Shown here: in pieces, positions 11,985-26,200 of the stretch
Numbering within the stretch: position 1 is the first letter of the stretch
Layout of the letters: each line of letters opens with the position of its first letter
DNA from: Mytilus edulis
Taxonomy: Eukaryota; Mollusca; Bivalvia; Mytilida; Mytilidae
Reading direction: 5' to 3'
Assembly: GCF_963676685.1 (NCBI RefSeq)
Contig: NC_092356.1
Coordinates: 19,641,750-19,705,749 of the forward strand
Length of the DNA: 64,000 bases
Notes under the pieces: model-generated
Database searches by the model: none
Told to the model about the DNA's origin: nothing
The model's input: the letters and a program-made list of their open reading frames with translations, nothing else
Made by a program: the position numbers and the translations under genes

Positions 11985-12115
11985 AATAAAATGCCTTTAC
12001 CGAGTCAAATGGCAAAATCATAAGCTCAAATACTTCAAAAGAACGGATAACACCTGTCATATTCTTTATTTGGTACAGGCATCTTCTAATGCAGAAATAA
12101 TCTCTCCATTTTATG
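11985..12115 (-). repeat. Interspersed repeat fragment, minus strand
   Basis: Reverse complement of the family at 545-720: caaatggcaaaatcataagc, then cacctgtcatattctttatt and tggtacaggcatcttctaat. Confidence 0.5.
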
Positions 12116-12489
12116 CTATATGATTGTAACATAGGTTACATATCATACATAAAGGCAATAGTAGTATACCATTGTTTAATATATTTGTTAAAATTTTACA
12201 GCGACCGTTAGACCGTTATCGTCAAATATAATACAAATCTGTAAATTTCGACTTTAATATGACCGATAAGGTATATTGTTTTTAAGTAAAAGCATACGAA
12301 AATACCTTAGAAATATTTGACTGTTTTAAGTTCTTCTCTATGAAGTATGTAAGATATGGATATCCATTTATTATTCTTATACGAGGTAGTAAATGATCGA
12401 TTACTGTAATCAAATTACATAATGATTACAATTGTAATTACTTCAGATGTAGAAGATGGTTTTTTTCTTGATCAAAGTAAATTGATGGA

Positions 12490-12735
12490 ATCTGAAAGAG
12501 CGACGAAAGACAAAAGAGGGACAGTCAAACTCATAGATATAAAATTAATTGACAACGCCATGGCTAAAAATAAAAAAGACAAACAGACAAATAATAGTAT
12601 AGAAGACACAACATAGAAAACTTAAGACTAAGCAACACGAACCCCACCAAACACTTTGGTGATCTCAGGTGCTCCGGAAGTGTAAGCATATCCAGCTCCA
12701 CATGTGACACCCGTCGTGTTGCTTATGTTATTATT
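12490..12735 (-). mobile_element. Retroelement 3' tail, minus strand
   Basis: Reverse complement of the copy 1 tail: gacgaaagac, gggacagtcaaactcataga, caacgccatggctaaaaata, then ggtgatctcaggtgctccgg and gacacccgtcgtgttgctta. Only the tail is present. Confidence 0.7.
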
Positions 12736-13964
12736 ATGATCTGTATGGTGTCTTGGAAAACTGTGTTCGGTGTTTCAATTTACGATGAGTATAGAAGTTA
12801 TTACTGATACCACCAGTGCCTGCAGTATACCTTGAAAACAAAATGTATATCAAATTTAACAATCTCATTCATTGCGTTCTTATTTTTGTATTTTATCTAT
12901 GTATGTTAAATTTACCCTTAAAGGATTGAACAAAAAAAAGTACTGGGACCGATTGGTTAGATTCGCGGTTGGAAAGGAAACGTCATACTGTTTATCATAC
13001 GTATAAGTATTAAGATTATTAACAAGAGGATGATATCGATGCACCAGAAGTGGCAGACACTAAGGTATTCAAATGTAACTCGTTGATATAGCAACGTTGC
13101 TAAAACTATGGATATACATAACAAAAATCGCTTATAAATCCTTATTCAATCAAATCCTATACGTCAATTTGAAAGCATTCACAAAGGGAAACGAGCATTT
13201 TGTATATATTTTGATTTTGAAGCAAAGGTCGTCATCAATCGATTGAGAGAAAACATATCTGGGTTCAAAAGTAAAACGAAGGGAATCACATCAACTATAA
13301 CAGGGAAACAACAGAAACACCAAAATGTAACCAAGAAACAAACGAAAATTCAACACATAGACATGACAGATATTCGTATCACATAACATTTTGGTCTACG
13401 ACAGTTTTTTTGATAACTGAAACATTAGCACATGGTACTCATTAATTAATTTGTTAATTTCTTTTCTTTTATTTCTTTATAAGCATTAAGTAACAGTCTA
13501 TTTTTGTAATGTCTAGCGAAACGATAATAAAAGCGCAACAATGTTTACCATATTTAGTGAACTTCTTGATTGCAAGGTTAAATATATTATCGACAAGAAG
13601 CAATTACGGTTTGTGCTTATTTGTCTCTAGGGAAAAAGGCATCAGTTAAAGTAAGTGCAAAAATAAACAAAAAAAATAAGATATATTTCAAAAGAGCTAT
13701 AAGTTAATCAGTGAAACAGCAAAATATCAAATTTTAAAATAGGAACATGCAACATAGTAACAATTGTAAGATGACGAAGGTATATTTTTAATAATCCTGT
13801 TGCAGTCAAATTCATAGATATCCATAGAACGTAACAACCAGGTAGACAAAAATCTCACTGCAATCATTCCCCACCCAGTATGATCAAAGTATGATGTATG
13901 GTGATAACCAGGGTACTCTATAGCTTTATCCCTGGAACCGAAATCATATCGTATTACATAAAAG

Positions 13965-14200
13965 GGAGGCGAAAGATACCAGACGGAAATTCAAACTCAT
14001 AAATCGAAAACAAACTGATAACACTATGGCTAACAAAAAATAAGACAAACAATAGTACACAAAACACAACATACAAAACTCAAAACCTAGCAACACGAAC
14101 CCCATCAAAAAGTGAGTGTAATCGGAGTGATCTCAGGTGATCTGGAAGGGTAAAAAGATCCTGTTCTACATGTGGCACTCGTTGTAGCATGTGCAGACAC
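13965..14200 (-). mobile_element. Retroelement 3' tail, minus strand, more diverged
   Basis: Matches the tail in the same order as 12490-12735: gaggcgaaagataccagacg, aacaaactgataacactatg, caacacgaaccccatcaaaa, gatctcaggtgatctggaag and gtggcactcgttgtagcatg. Confidence 0.6.
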
Positions 14201-15575
14201 TCGGATGACAAAATAACAAAAAGCAGAAGGCAACCATCGACCTCTCTTCCTTTGTTCTATCTACCTTTTTTTTTCTTGTTCAAGTTAAAATTGTTGCTAG
14301 TTTTGGACTGTAACGAAAAGAGTTTTTCTCTTTGATAGAACATACCGTATATTCTCGATAATGAAACATTGAGTAAACATAAATAAATGGGTAAATAAAA
14401 AAGAAACAATTATGTAAAATCTTTTGGGTCCAAATCGCACCTCACTACACGCCTGCACGAGGAATGCCTAAAGTAAAAATGTCAAAAACCTGATAAATGG
14501 ATGTATAAATACCCAGTCACCTTAAACATCATGCGACCGAAAAAAAGAGGAATAAATGTTGGAATCTATTTCTAGGATAGTACTGTCAGAATCAGTTTTA
14601 ATGTATAATTATCAGAAATAACGCAATGTCTGATCATTGATTAAAGCTGGGACTTTCCCTGTTATATTATGCAGTTATAAAAACGTAAATCTTAGTAATT
14701 AATTTTTTCTACAGGTGCCAACCCTTTCCTTCCGGTACGTTTTTGAAACAAAAGAACTGACTGAAAAAAATCTGCTGAACTCATGATCAATACAAAATTA
14801 ATAAAAACAACTTATAAAAGTACAAATTATTGTTTGGGAAGTCGTAACAGCAACCGATAGTCAACCTGACGCAAACATCAACAAAAATCAAAAACATATT
14901 CAACCTACACATTTCACCTTGATTGTTTTTTTGTTGTTGTTTTTATTTTAAATATTAAGATATATACCTTAAAAAGATATTATTTAGTTGGTTTTTTTTC
15001 CATTATGATCGTTCTACTAAAGAAAAAGGCATCATTTACCAAATTTAAAATTTCATTGTCTTTCCGTGACTTGGTGTTAAATTTTCAATTTCATTGTTTA
15101 TATATTTTCATTCCAAAAGCTGCTTTGGTTAATCATTCGAGCTGTCTTTGGGAGCAATTGGAATTAAACTATAAATGAGAACAAATAAAAAAAAGAACAC
15201 AATACATGAAACAATTATGGAGCTGAATGCTATTTCTTTGGATAATATATGGATATTCAAAGAAGTTGTTAGTCACTGGTATTATGTTTATTATGTTTCC
15301 TCTAATGCACCTTAAAAAATAATGCCATTTCATTTGTTACGACCTTTCAAATATTTACCGTACATATGCAGTTATTGCAACAAAGCTAATCGAGCTTTTT
15401 CGCCATTTAGGTCGGGTCTAAAAAGACGATAACGGAAGCCAGACATAGTAAATATTCATTCGGCAATACTTAGGTTCAGTTTGATGTAACAGTGTTGTAG
15501 AAATCAAACACTTGTCAAACATTCCAGGTGAATCTTGGACAGAGGCTTGTTAATGATCAAAGGCATGTACTGTAT
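14200..15575. other. No gene seen
   Basis: AT-rich, with no domain-bearing frame or named repeat. Between a retroelement tail and inverted-repeat element 2. Confidence 0.5.
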
Positions 15576-16144
15576 AGTAGGGGCAATAAGGCCCTTATTT
15601 GGCCCCAAAAATACGTCAAATTTAAAATTTATCATACATATTCTTGAATTACCGAAAAGTTGACTAATGCAGAAGGTATTTAGAAAAACAAAACAAATTT
15701 GACATTGAACAAGTTACCATGGCAACAAATCATGACTTAATTTGCATATTTAGTAAAATTTCGTGATTTTCCTTGTTTTTTTTTTTTATAAAATCTTAAG
15801 TATATTTTATATTGAAAAAGTATGTGCGGAACAAAGAATAAACTTTATATTTGGTGACATTACGTCAATTGTTATAATAAAGCTTCTGTTAAATTATTTT
15901 GTTGTTTCCTGGCTGCGCACGATGTTTCAACAACGGAAATTAAGATAAAAAATGCACAAATTCTGTATTTGTCATCTTTTTTGTGAAAACAATACATATT
16001 ACGACGCCAATGTGACGTCAATCTTTATGCTTTTTATTTATATTTCTTGACCTTATGCATTTCTAAACATTATGTACCAATTTTAAATAGTTATCAAACA
16101 TTTCATTTTCTTGGGCCAAAAACAGGCCTTAATGCCCCTACTAT
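15575..16144. mobile_element. Inverted-repeat element 2 (about 570 bp), between genes A and B
   Basis: Left end atagtaggggcaataaggcc, right end ggccttaatgcccctactat, inverted with one mismatch. Interior bases aaaatttcgtgattttcctt and tgacgtcaatctttatg recall element 1. A reading frame of 61 codons inside (15763-15948) has no support. Confidence 0.65.
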
Positions 16145-17400
16145 TTTCATTGTTTTCTGAGTTTACAGATTAAAGAATGTAAGTTGTATTGCAGTTAACT
16201 TTCGGACAAAGACTCTAGTTATAGACCATAGACACGTATAACTTGCTTAACCTTCATAGAATTCCCTGAAAACATCTTAAGCAAAATTTTGAAAATACTA
16301 TTTTTTCTCTGTCTCCAAACTTTTACATAAATGCTGGCAATAAACTTGTGCAGACCTTAATGACTTGCATAAACAATCATTGAAAGCTCTGAAACATAGA
16401 TAGTTTGTTTTGATCAATAGATAACATCTGAAGAACCCATGTTGATTTTTTTTCACGATTTGATCGAATAAATGTTTTTTTTTATTGCACTCTTATACTG
16501 AACACATCATTTGAAATCATAGGATTACGCGGAATCCTATCAATAGTTTTCCTCTATATGAGGCTGTCGGAAATACCGCACATATGGGTATACATTTACA
16601 ATTAATTCTCCATAGGCGGTAATGGTAACGTTTTCCTCCGTTGCTCAGTCCATATCGTTTACTTGAACATGTATGATGGCTCATATCGAAGCTGATACAT
16701 TTATACATGTCTGGTTAAATTTTCGGGGTGGCAAGTGAGATTACTTTTTTCGCAAATTGATGGACCCCGGAAGATGGTGAAAAATGTCACTTTCCTCATG
16801 AAATAATCCCAAAATTCTGATCATAAAATTCAATAAAAAAATTGTCTTTTCTAATAATTTATTTCAGGTCAAATCTACATCTTTCTTTTCTCATCACATC
16901 AGCTCTATTAAACAGTTCTTATTGTTCATTTATGTCCATTTTTAAAATCACAGCATCCACAATTGTATGGCGGACTAATATTTTTTTTAATTACGTCATC
17001 TGAGTTCCTCATCTCAAGGTCTAATAGGGATCCTGACCCATATGACGTTTACTATGTGCCGCGCTTTATGTAACGTCACCTGTTAATATGGCTTTCTAAT
17101 ACATCTTTCAAATAGTGAAGACGTCTTTTATTTTTATTATTCATTTGTTAATATTATTGTGCCATGAACAAACAGGAAAATTGATACATTAGAAGTTTAA
17201 GAAGTCACAGCAATTTTTGATTCCATGGTACAGAAAGAAGACATTCTATAAGATTTAAATGATAAAATTGTGGAAGTGAGCTCGGATGAAGACGCGGTGG
17301 ATGAATTCAGCAAATAGATGAATACATGTTCCATATAGATTGAAAACTCCGTCAAATTAGAAAACTCATGCAATCCTCACAGTCAACAAGTCATAATTTA
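16145..17400. other. No gene seen
   Basis: Between inverted-repeat element 2 and the BEL/Pao remnant. A minus-strand frame at 16517-16708 has no support. Confidence 0.5.
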
Positions 17401-18480
17401 CCCGTCAATACTACCGTTTTCAAGCTAGTAATGTTCTCCCACTGATATACCAATACATACCATGAATTCACATACAGGCAATAGTGTACTCGCAAGCGAC
17501 TCCCCTCAATTGCACCCAATTGTTTCACGACGACATCTGATGTACAATCAAATACAACATCGTTTTATACTATCAACCCCGCTATATCAGAGATTGTCCC
17601 GACTACGAACCCGGTTAAGTACATTCCAAGTTTACATTCAATTTTGCAACTTCTAGCGCAAATAATCAGTACCATAAATTTTCATAGTTGAACTAACCTA
17701 CTTTTGGCGAGAGTATTATGAATTGGAAATCCTTTTGGAATTGATATGAGACATATATTCACACAAATCCCACATTCAGCGACGTATACAAGTTCATTTA
17801 CTTAAAGTCCCTTCTACAGGAAGAAGTATTGCACACCATATTTATTACAAACACTTACTACGGCAAAGCTATTTCGTTTTTACAAAAGAGGTATGGACAG
17901 ATACATACTATAATACAAACATACCTGCAAGCCCTACTTGATATTTAGCCGCTGATTTATTCTTTGTTAAGCCTCCGCAATTATTATGACAACAAGTGAA
18001 ACGTACGTAACATAGTGTCACTCAAACAGACTGATGACACTTATAGTTGATTACTCGTACCAGTTATTCTGAACAAGTTGCTCGCAGAAATACGCCAAAA
18101 CTTAGCTAGAGAACATAATTCAACAAACTGGACCCTTAATAAATTATGCAAAGCAATTTTAGACGAGTAAGTTATCATGGCAGCCTTAAAATTATCTCAA
18201 AAAGTAGAAAGCCAAATTCGCTTCCGCTACATTCTTGACCAACCCAAAATTACGTACACAATCAGCATTCAACAAGAAAGAAATGTCTTACTCGGATATA
18301 AAGATAAACACAAAGCAACGCGCATTTTGTCACATACCACATCATACAGTGAAAAAGGATACAGTCACGCCGCCTATCAGGATCGTTTATGATTGTAGTT
18401 GCAAACAAACACTAGATAGACATCGAAAAGACCTTTCTAAATCTTCGACCGGACATTGATGACCGGGACGTGACTAGGTT
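17400..18480 (+). mobile_element. BEL/Pao retrotransposon remnant: gag (DUF1759-like) and start of pol
   Basis: From about 17710 the plus strand reads FGESIMNWKSFWN, stop, YETYIHTNPTFSDVYKFIYL, then YYGKAISFLQKRYGQIHTII, LLVPVILNKLLAEIRQNLAR and WTLNKLCKAILDE. This is the pattern of the DUF1759 gag domain of BEL/Pao elements. Near 18330-18450, CHIPHHTVKKDTVTPPIRIV and YDCSCKQTLD resemble the start of the Pao reverse transcriptase. Several in-frame stops and frameshifts show it is dead. No LTRs were recognised. Confidence 0.7.
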
Positions 18481-18639
18481 TTACTGAATGAGTAAACCAA
18501 CAGACTCAAACAGCAATTTAACATCATACAGATTCAAGTCCATATAAACTGGTGCTACATGCTCGCCATTATTAACTGAACGCCGTATTATCAAAGCACT
18601 GCTAAAACCATTCATTTCATTTCACAGAATAACATAACA

Positions 18640-18890
18640 AATATTTATATGTAGATAGCATTGTATCAAGCTTTCAATCAAAAGAAGAGTTGTCAAAATA
18701 CTTTAAACTCGTTAGTAGTTTATTTGCAGATGGAGGATACAACTTGCGTTCCTGGGTCTCGAACAGTAAACTATTACAAGTATTACGATGGGATACAACC
18801 TGTGACACATTAGGATTTGTTACCCTTAATCTGCATCAGAACTCTCTTGCTAGTCCCGATTCTGTGAAAATAGGTAACTACAAGTAATCA
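18640..18890 (+). mobile_element. BEL/Pao RT fragment
   Basis: Open 18690-18887, with KYFKLVSSLFADGGYNLRSW and SNSKLLQVL, which matches the BEL/Pao RT-to-RNase H stretch (typically GFNLRSWxSN). Probably the internally deleted continuation of 17400-18480. Confidence 0.6.
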
Positions 18891-20058
18891 ATCAATCTAT
18901 AGGTATCAGTTTATAACGAGTGTATTTTATCTATTTTCCATGATTTAGATTAATGAAAACTTAAAAGATTTCATGCATGTCGATAAGTTCAAATTTATTA
19001 TGAATCGTCTTCTTTATCCATTAATCCGTATAAATATATGCATTCAAAGGTTTTGTCTATAATATAAATTAAATTAATACATTTATAGTTAAAAAAAATA
19101 GCATTTAATTATTAATGAAATAATGATAATATTAAAACAGCCAAAATTCAAACCGGATTTATTTTCATCCTAGTTAAACAACTTCAATCTAGCATTGTAC
19201 AGTGAATATGTGTCTAATGAATATAGATTTAATTGATTGAAAAAAACAACTTTGTATCGCTTTGTGATTTTCTTTATTAATGTAAAGATTCCCTTTAGTA
19301 ATTACTATTATTTTGAACAATGTTGGTTTGTTTTAATATAACAACGAGGCATTGATCTGTAAAAACATATGGACTCGTGACATTAATTGTTTTCATACTT
19401 TACTTAACCCTTTCAAAACTAGAGGTGACTGAAGTATCACGGGAATAGGATATACTTCTATCTCTTTCACAGTGTAAACATATAAACTTGGTCAATTGCT
19501 TTAACGATTTTCATATTGTTAAACAAATAAGTATATGTTTGTATACTTAAGTTTTATTATAACTATAAACAAGGATTTGTCTCATGGTGAATTGATATAA
19601 AGTGAGTATGTGTATCCTGTTATGTCTTATTTTTGACCAAACAAATACACAATTTTAGAACGGACAAATTGCACCGGAACCAACAAAGAATGAATACTAT
19701 TATATCTAAATTTCGTTGCTACCCTAGAATATACTCGAGGTGGAACTGTCAGAATCAGATAATTTGGCAATTTGACGAAGCATAATTAAAGGTACATTCT
19801 GGTTACTTACTTTTGAAACATTCACGTGCAAAGAATTAAAGTTTCAAAACTTTCAGAATGTACTGTTCTCCTATTCGAAACTAGACAGAATCTATATATG
19901 AAACTCAAAAACTAAAAATATTGCAGAGGACATTTTATATTTGTGGTTTGTTTTCTTATAAAAAAAATTGACACGTAAAAGCAAAACAATTTAAAAACAA
20001 CAATTTGTGTACGTTTTTGTTAAATTCTTGGAAGCCAATAGTAATCATTATTTTTTAG
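18890..20058. other. No gene seen, upstream of gene B
   Basis: AT-rich. Should contain the end of a 5' UTR intron, since the acceptor at 20051-20058 closes one base before the gene B ATG. No promoter could be placed. Confidence 0.5.
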
Positions 20059-20059
20059 A

Positions 20060-20282
20060 ATGGCATCAGTGGTACCAGCATTATCAAGAGAGGAAACAAA
20101 TTTTCTTAGAGTCGCCAACTTAGTTATCAGACTTTCACCTAAGGCTGTTAGAAATCTTTTCAATAGAGAGTTTAATCCTGGTTTATTGAAATCAGTTTTC
20201 TCAAAAAACTGGACGAAATTGGATAGGCTGAAAAATAAATATGTCATAACACAGCGGCAATGGGGAGTATTGTTTCCTCCAG
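20060..20282 (+). CDS. Gene B exon 1: N-terminal half of the HEPN domain
   Basis: Begins MASVVPALSREETNFLRVAN. The acceptor TTTTTTAG ends one nucleotide before the ATG, exactly as in gene A. The donor follows CCAG at 20283 (GTGACT, weaker than in gene A), phase 1, 223 nt. The reading frame continues into the intron to about 20401, but homology with gene A stops at the donor, so the exon end is set there. Confidence 0.8.
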
Positions 20283-23200
20283 GTGACTATGGTTACTTTC
20301 ATTGTTTATCCGTTATATTAACATTACACATTTGGTATGAACCAAATATTCCGGAAGAAACAATTGCTTTCATATTGGTGTACTCACAAGTTTTTTTTTA
20401 ATTATTGAGTTGTTTTTTCTTATTTCACATGTTTCAGCATGTACAATAGGAGGATATACATTTAATTTGACAAATTGTGAAAAGTAAAATCACAAAAATA
20501 CTGAACTCCGAGGAAAATTCAATCGGAAAGTCCCTAATCACATGGCAAAATCAAATGACAAAACACATCAAACGAATGGACATCAACTGTCATATTCCTG
20601 ACTTGGTACAGGTATTTTCAAATGTAGAAAATGGTGGATTGAACCTAGTTTTATAGCGCTAAACCTCTCACTTTTACAACAGTCTCATCAAATTCCGTTA
20701 TATTTACAACGATGAAATACAATGGAAACAATCAAAGAATTACATTCAAAGCTTTACCTTCACAACATGTATGCACGTTTCGGCAATAAAGTTAATCGAC
20801 ACACTTTGTGTATTCTTATGGGCACCAATTGCGCTTCTAATAACAGTCTTGTTACTGTATTTTTATGAATCATAGGTTATGGTTAAGCTCAGTGGAAATC
20901 CGTCTTTATCATTTTTAATTGATACATTTTACAACACTTTACGTTATGTTTATAATATTCGTTTCGTTAAACATTAAAAACAACACGTTATAAAGTTGGT
21001 GCGTCCAAAGACCTTTTCTGGATTAATCTTCATCATGAACGCTCAAAACCGAATATTTGACAGCCGAGGATAAATAATCAAGAACTCTGAATAAATTGCA
21101 TACATATACCATTATGTACTTACTATAAAAAATCAAATATTAATAACACTCACTGTTTTTCCCTATATTTAGATATTTCTGTTATGCACGAGATACTCTA
21201 CCACAGAATTTACCACAAAAAAGATGATTTTTGTTTCCCTATAGTTATGTTTTTCTAATTTGGTTTGTGGCGTTCCTTCTGAACCGTCATCCGTTGTTTA
21301 TAAATCCGGACTCATTCGCTCAGCCCATGTCTGTTGTGACGTGTTTTTTTAATTTCAATAAGCGAAATCTATGTCTTACAAAAATGTTGTTAAGTCAGGG
21401 ATTTTGTTACCACAAGTTACTTACCTACATCCTTACTAGATACAACGATTTTGGTTGAAATCTGACTTACATTGTACCTGTTGCAAATTTATTTAAAACC
21501 GAATACAATGTAGCCCATCCTTATTTTTAGTAGGTTGTTGTTTTACTAAGCCCGGAAATTTAGATACGATCCGGGTAGACTAATTAATCCCTTTTTCATT
21601 AGAAAAATTTAAACCATACTAAATATTATTGTTATACACATATACACCTTCACAGTTATATACAATCTGTCGATACCTATATCTGAAATTATACATTGTG
21701 ATGTTTTTCTCTGACTTATAATGACGTCTTTACACAAAATCCAGAGGATGTTGTTTATTTACTGATTGATATTACAGTCTTAGATATTTGATATTTTAAA
21801 TAGTTGTGAATGTCTTTGAAATAGCTGTCAGTATACTGCTCTTTTCTTCTTTGAATCTTTCTTGTTGTGGGGGATTTAAAATACCCTATCACGTATTTTT
21901 GTTGGATGTTTTTCTGCTTTGTTTCGATCGAATGAGTTTAGCCCTTTTCAGCTGATTTTCATTTTATTTAAATTGTTTCATAATTTTCATGTTGGGGCCT
22001 CATGTATATACTTGAAGCCGATTATACAGTATTTGTTTTTCAACATTGACAACGGCTGCACGGTTACCTATAATTGCTTTCATCTATTTCATTCTAACTT
22101 TGGTGGATAGATGTCTCATTGACAATCCTCTCACATCTTCTTATTCTTATACCGAATTAAAGATTTAATGAAGGCAATAGGATGAAAATAAAAACATAGT
22201 CCTCGAATCGATTTAGAAACCTTAAGAATTGAGAATAAATACAACCTAAACATTCTAAAACAGAACTTATCGATCGATCAGTCATGTTGGTTAAGACAAT
22301 TCATACGTATTAATTAATTAAGTTATAAGAAATTAGAATCTTCCCGTTGATAGAATTTTTTTTAACGAAATCAATGCAGAATTGTGCTTTTGTAAAATTA
22401 ACCCATCGGTCAAATGTGACAGTCAAAAAGAGCATTACAAATTACATTAAAATGATCAGTAAAATTCATTGTAGACGCAGCTGTCCTTTTAGGACACCAT
22501 GCACAGAAAAGGAGTAGGTCCTGTAAGGGTCGATTTTGGCCTAAAACTTCAGGTTCATCTGATGAAAGATTTTGGACAGTTTTTAAACACTTAAATGTCT
22601 ACTGTAGAAGATTTAATTAGTTTATGTGAAAGATTTGGTTTGATTTAGTCATTAAAGACACGCTAGTTCAAGCTTAAAAAAAATCTATCAAATATGCAAT
22701 TATATCATGGTGTTTGTCAATGAAAGTGGCCGCATCCGTTTTCATCCTCTACCTGTATATATGTTTAAAAGTAGTATCATTAAATTCAAACTTACATTTA
22801 AATAGTAAAAATGTACACAAATGCGGCCATTTCCATTTAAAACGGAAACCGTCTAATTTTTACTCAAATGGTAAAATTGTGAAGATTTCAATAATTTAGA
22901 GTTAATGATCATGGAACCCGATACATCTGCGAAGTATTGTCAAAACAACACATATCTATATGAAAGAAATATTTTACTTTTCAATAAACAGATAAAAGTT
23001 TACATTTTACAATTTTGTAAAACTGCTTTTTTTTTGGGGCCAAAAAGGGGTCTGACTGGACCTACTCCTTTACACAAGTTTGAATAATCCTATCACTAGG
23101 TACATTATGGTCCATAAACTCTTTTAGAACAAAATTCAGTTTGAAAAAGTTATTGTTTGGTATTTAATAGTTAAGACTCCCAACTTAAGAATGTATAAAT

Positions 23201-26200
23201 TTGGGACGAAGGTGGTCCTTCCTCAAACCAATGAACTAAAAACAATAAGAGTTTGAAAAAAATCCGACTTCTTAAAATAGTTTCTATAACATATATCATT
23301 TCACATCAACTAATACGTGAACTTTGTTATATCTTGGTTATTCTTGATATATGTAACCGTTTTTTAAAAGAAAAAATAGGCAGTTGAAAATTTTTCTGTT
23401 ATAAGACGTTTTTTTGTAATTCTAGCATTCGAAATTAAATTGATTTTATTGATGTATTTAATTGAACACTTTAAAAAAAAATACAGTCATACATTTTGTT
23501 TGGAATTTTTCGAACAGTGGAAGAGAGAACAATAAATCAATCAGGGAGTCAATATAAAAAAGGAAATAAAACACTGAGTCGTATAACTACAACCTAATGA
23601 CAAACTTCAGCCCAAAAATCAACATCAAAATATGCAAGTATTCAAACTCAGTTGAATCGGAAAGGTAAGCATCCTCTATTAGCCCATCATGTCCATCGAG
23701 TCCTCAATTAGCTCCATCGAATCCCTCATGGTTATTTAAACAATTGTAAGCCAAATATAAATAGGATGCAAAAGCCGTAATGAATAAGTTTTTATAAATG
23801 AAATATTAACCTAAAATATCTGAGGTAAGTGAAAACAAAACTCACAATATATGTAAGCTACCAATAATATTTATTAAAGTTCATTTTCAGGTTCCGATCC
23901 TAATTCGAATGACTTCGACTTGACATTAATGGTCTGTCTTCTCCGAAACCTGACGAACTTAATTATCCAGGACCAGCTACCGCAACCATTCGACACTAGT
24001 GAAGGAGCGGCGGTATCTAGAATTAAGTTCTTCAGAAATCAAATTGCTCATTCCGACTCAGGTATCATGCTGGACACAGAATTCATTACAACATTTGCTG
24101 ATGTTTCCGAGGTGAGTTACCATACCACAAAAGAAAAGAAAATTGAATCAAAGAAAAACAAAGGATTCTCGAGTATCGTTGATTAAAAATCTTCATATAA
24201 TATATTATAATAACTTGAACAATATATAGATCATCTTAAAATCAATCAAGTTATCCGTAACGTCCTTGCTACTTTCATGGCGTTGTCAGTTTGTTTTAGA
24301 TTTATGAGTTTGACTGTTCCTTTGGTATCTTTCGTCCCTCTTTCATCGAATACGATTTTAATGTTATTTAATCATGAATCATCATAACGATCAACATAAC
24401 TTACCATACATAATCTCAACTTTATTATTAAACTGGAATTTATGGCGAATGTCATACAAGAAACACGTTTAGCTAGCTATTAAACCAGGTTTAATTCACC
24501 AAGTAAATGCCTGTACCAATTCAGGGATATGGCAGTTGTTTTTCCATTTGGTTGATGTTTTTGAGATTTTGATTTTGCCATTTGATAAGGTACTTTCCGT
24601 TTTGAATTTTCCTTGGAGTACTGTGTTTTTATTATTTTATTTATTTTAAGTTTTTTTAAAGCATTTTCTTAGTAAGACGAACCTTCATGGTTATACTTGA
24701 GACTATGTTTAAAATATCACATGTTAACAATGATTAATATATTTTGTGTATTTCGAATGCTTTTTCAATGTACAAAATACTCGTGACAAAGCATACGAGA
24801 AAAAATACGACTGTTACATGTTGTCTTTCACATACGTATAGTTTGGAGAGACACATACATTAGTATCAAAACCGAAAGAGTAAAACTACAAACCAAAAAG
24901 TAATCTGTTTTAGTGGCCACTGAACTAAGTTTTGATAGAGACGTATTTTATAATCAAAACATTTACAGTAAAACGGCAACATCGACAGAGTACCGATGTT
25001 TCCCTTAGAAACTGATAGATCCACCAGGAGAGAAAATTATCCAGTAGAAAATATAAAACAAATATTATATAACTATTTTCATTATTTATAACATGTGTAT
25101 CCATACTTTGTTTACAGAATTTTATTCAGATGAGGAAGACGTCATATTGGAGAGTTTATTGAAAAATGAAAAGAACCTAGTATTATCCCTAACTAATTCC
25201 TGTTCGGTTTTTAGATTCTGTCCTTTCAATAAAGAATTTGTTGTTTGTTTACTATGTTGAGATATAAAATAAAGGATATCATTAGCATATTTGTTGGCTT
25301 CAAAGTTTGATTTACAACATGAAATTGACAATTAGGGTCGGTTCTTTACTTTAAGAGATAATTACAGTTTAAATTCTCCCTCGCTCTGCTCGTTCGAATG
25401 TAACACATTTCTACTCTAAATTCAATAGGCTTTAAACAAACAAACACAGAAATAGGGTTAGTTGCTCGCAGTAACAATATTATCTTCTCTTGCGATACAA
25501 ATTGTATTCAACTTTATAATACAGGTTTCTTCGATAAAAACAACATGATATAAGTACATGTAATAAACATAGCAGCCATTAATGTGACTAACTTCGTGCG
25601 ATTCGACGTAATTGCGAGCATCTTCGATACTAATACATTTAAATGCCAAACTTTATATAGTACCATAAAACCCCACCCGTAGAAACCGCCATAACTTTGC
25701 TCGTGTATGTGCACGTAACATCAAACTTTATAAATAGTACATACTCTTGCAGAACTAGTTCCAGAATTAGTTACACTAGTTCCCATCTATATATGATTAC
25801 TACAAATACCAAACGGGGAAAAAAATTTCAAACAAAATAAAATATATTTCTCAACTTTGTAATTTCCAGCGCCTGCAACTGGATTAGATAAATCATCCAG
25901 TTGATACTGTATATCAGATCTTGCGTTTCATATAATGGTTTCCTTGATTGAGGGTTGCTGTTTATAGGAGAGCTGTAAAACTAATAGTTTCAAGTTTTTA
26001 AATTGATTTCATCTTTTTTAAAACTCAATGGACGACATCACTATTTGATTGACCATTAAGAGCTATCTGCTTCACAAATGACGACAGATATGATCCAATT
26101 GTCGTAATCATAATGTCGTTTGCTTTTCCGCAAACTATTACATAACTAAAATGAGACTTATCACCGAAAATGTACTTACAATGACAACACGACAGGCGCT

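Larger units (their letters stand above)
20283..23890 (+). other. Gene B intron 1
   Basis: 3608 nt, five times the gene A intron 1. The growth includes a repeat fragment (20510-20705), a repeat at 21985-22145 and inverted-repeat element 3. Confidence 0.75.
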
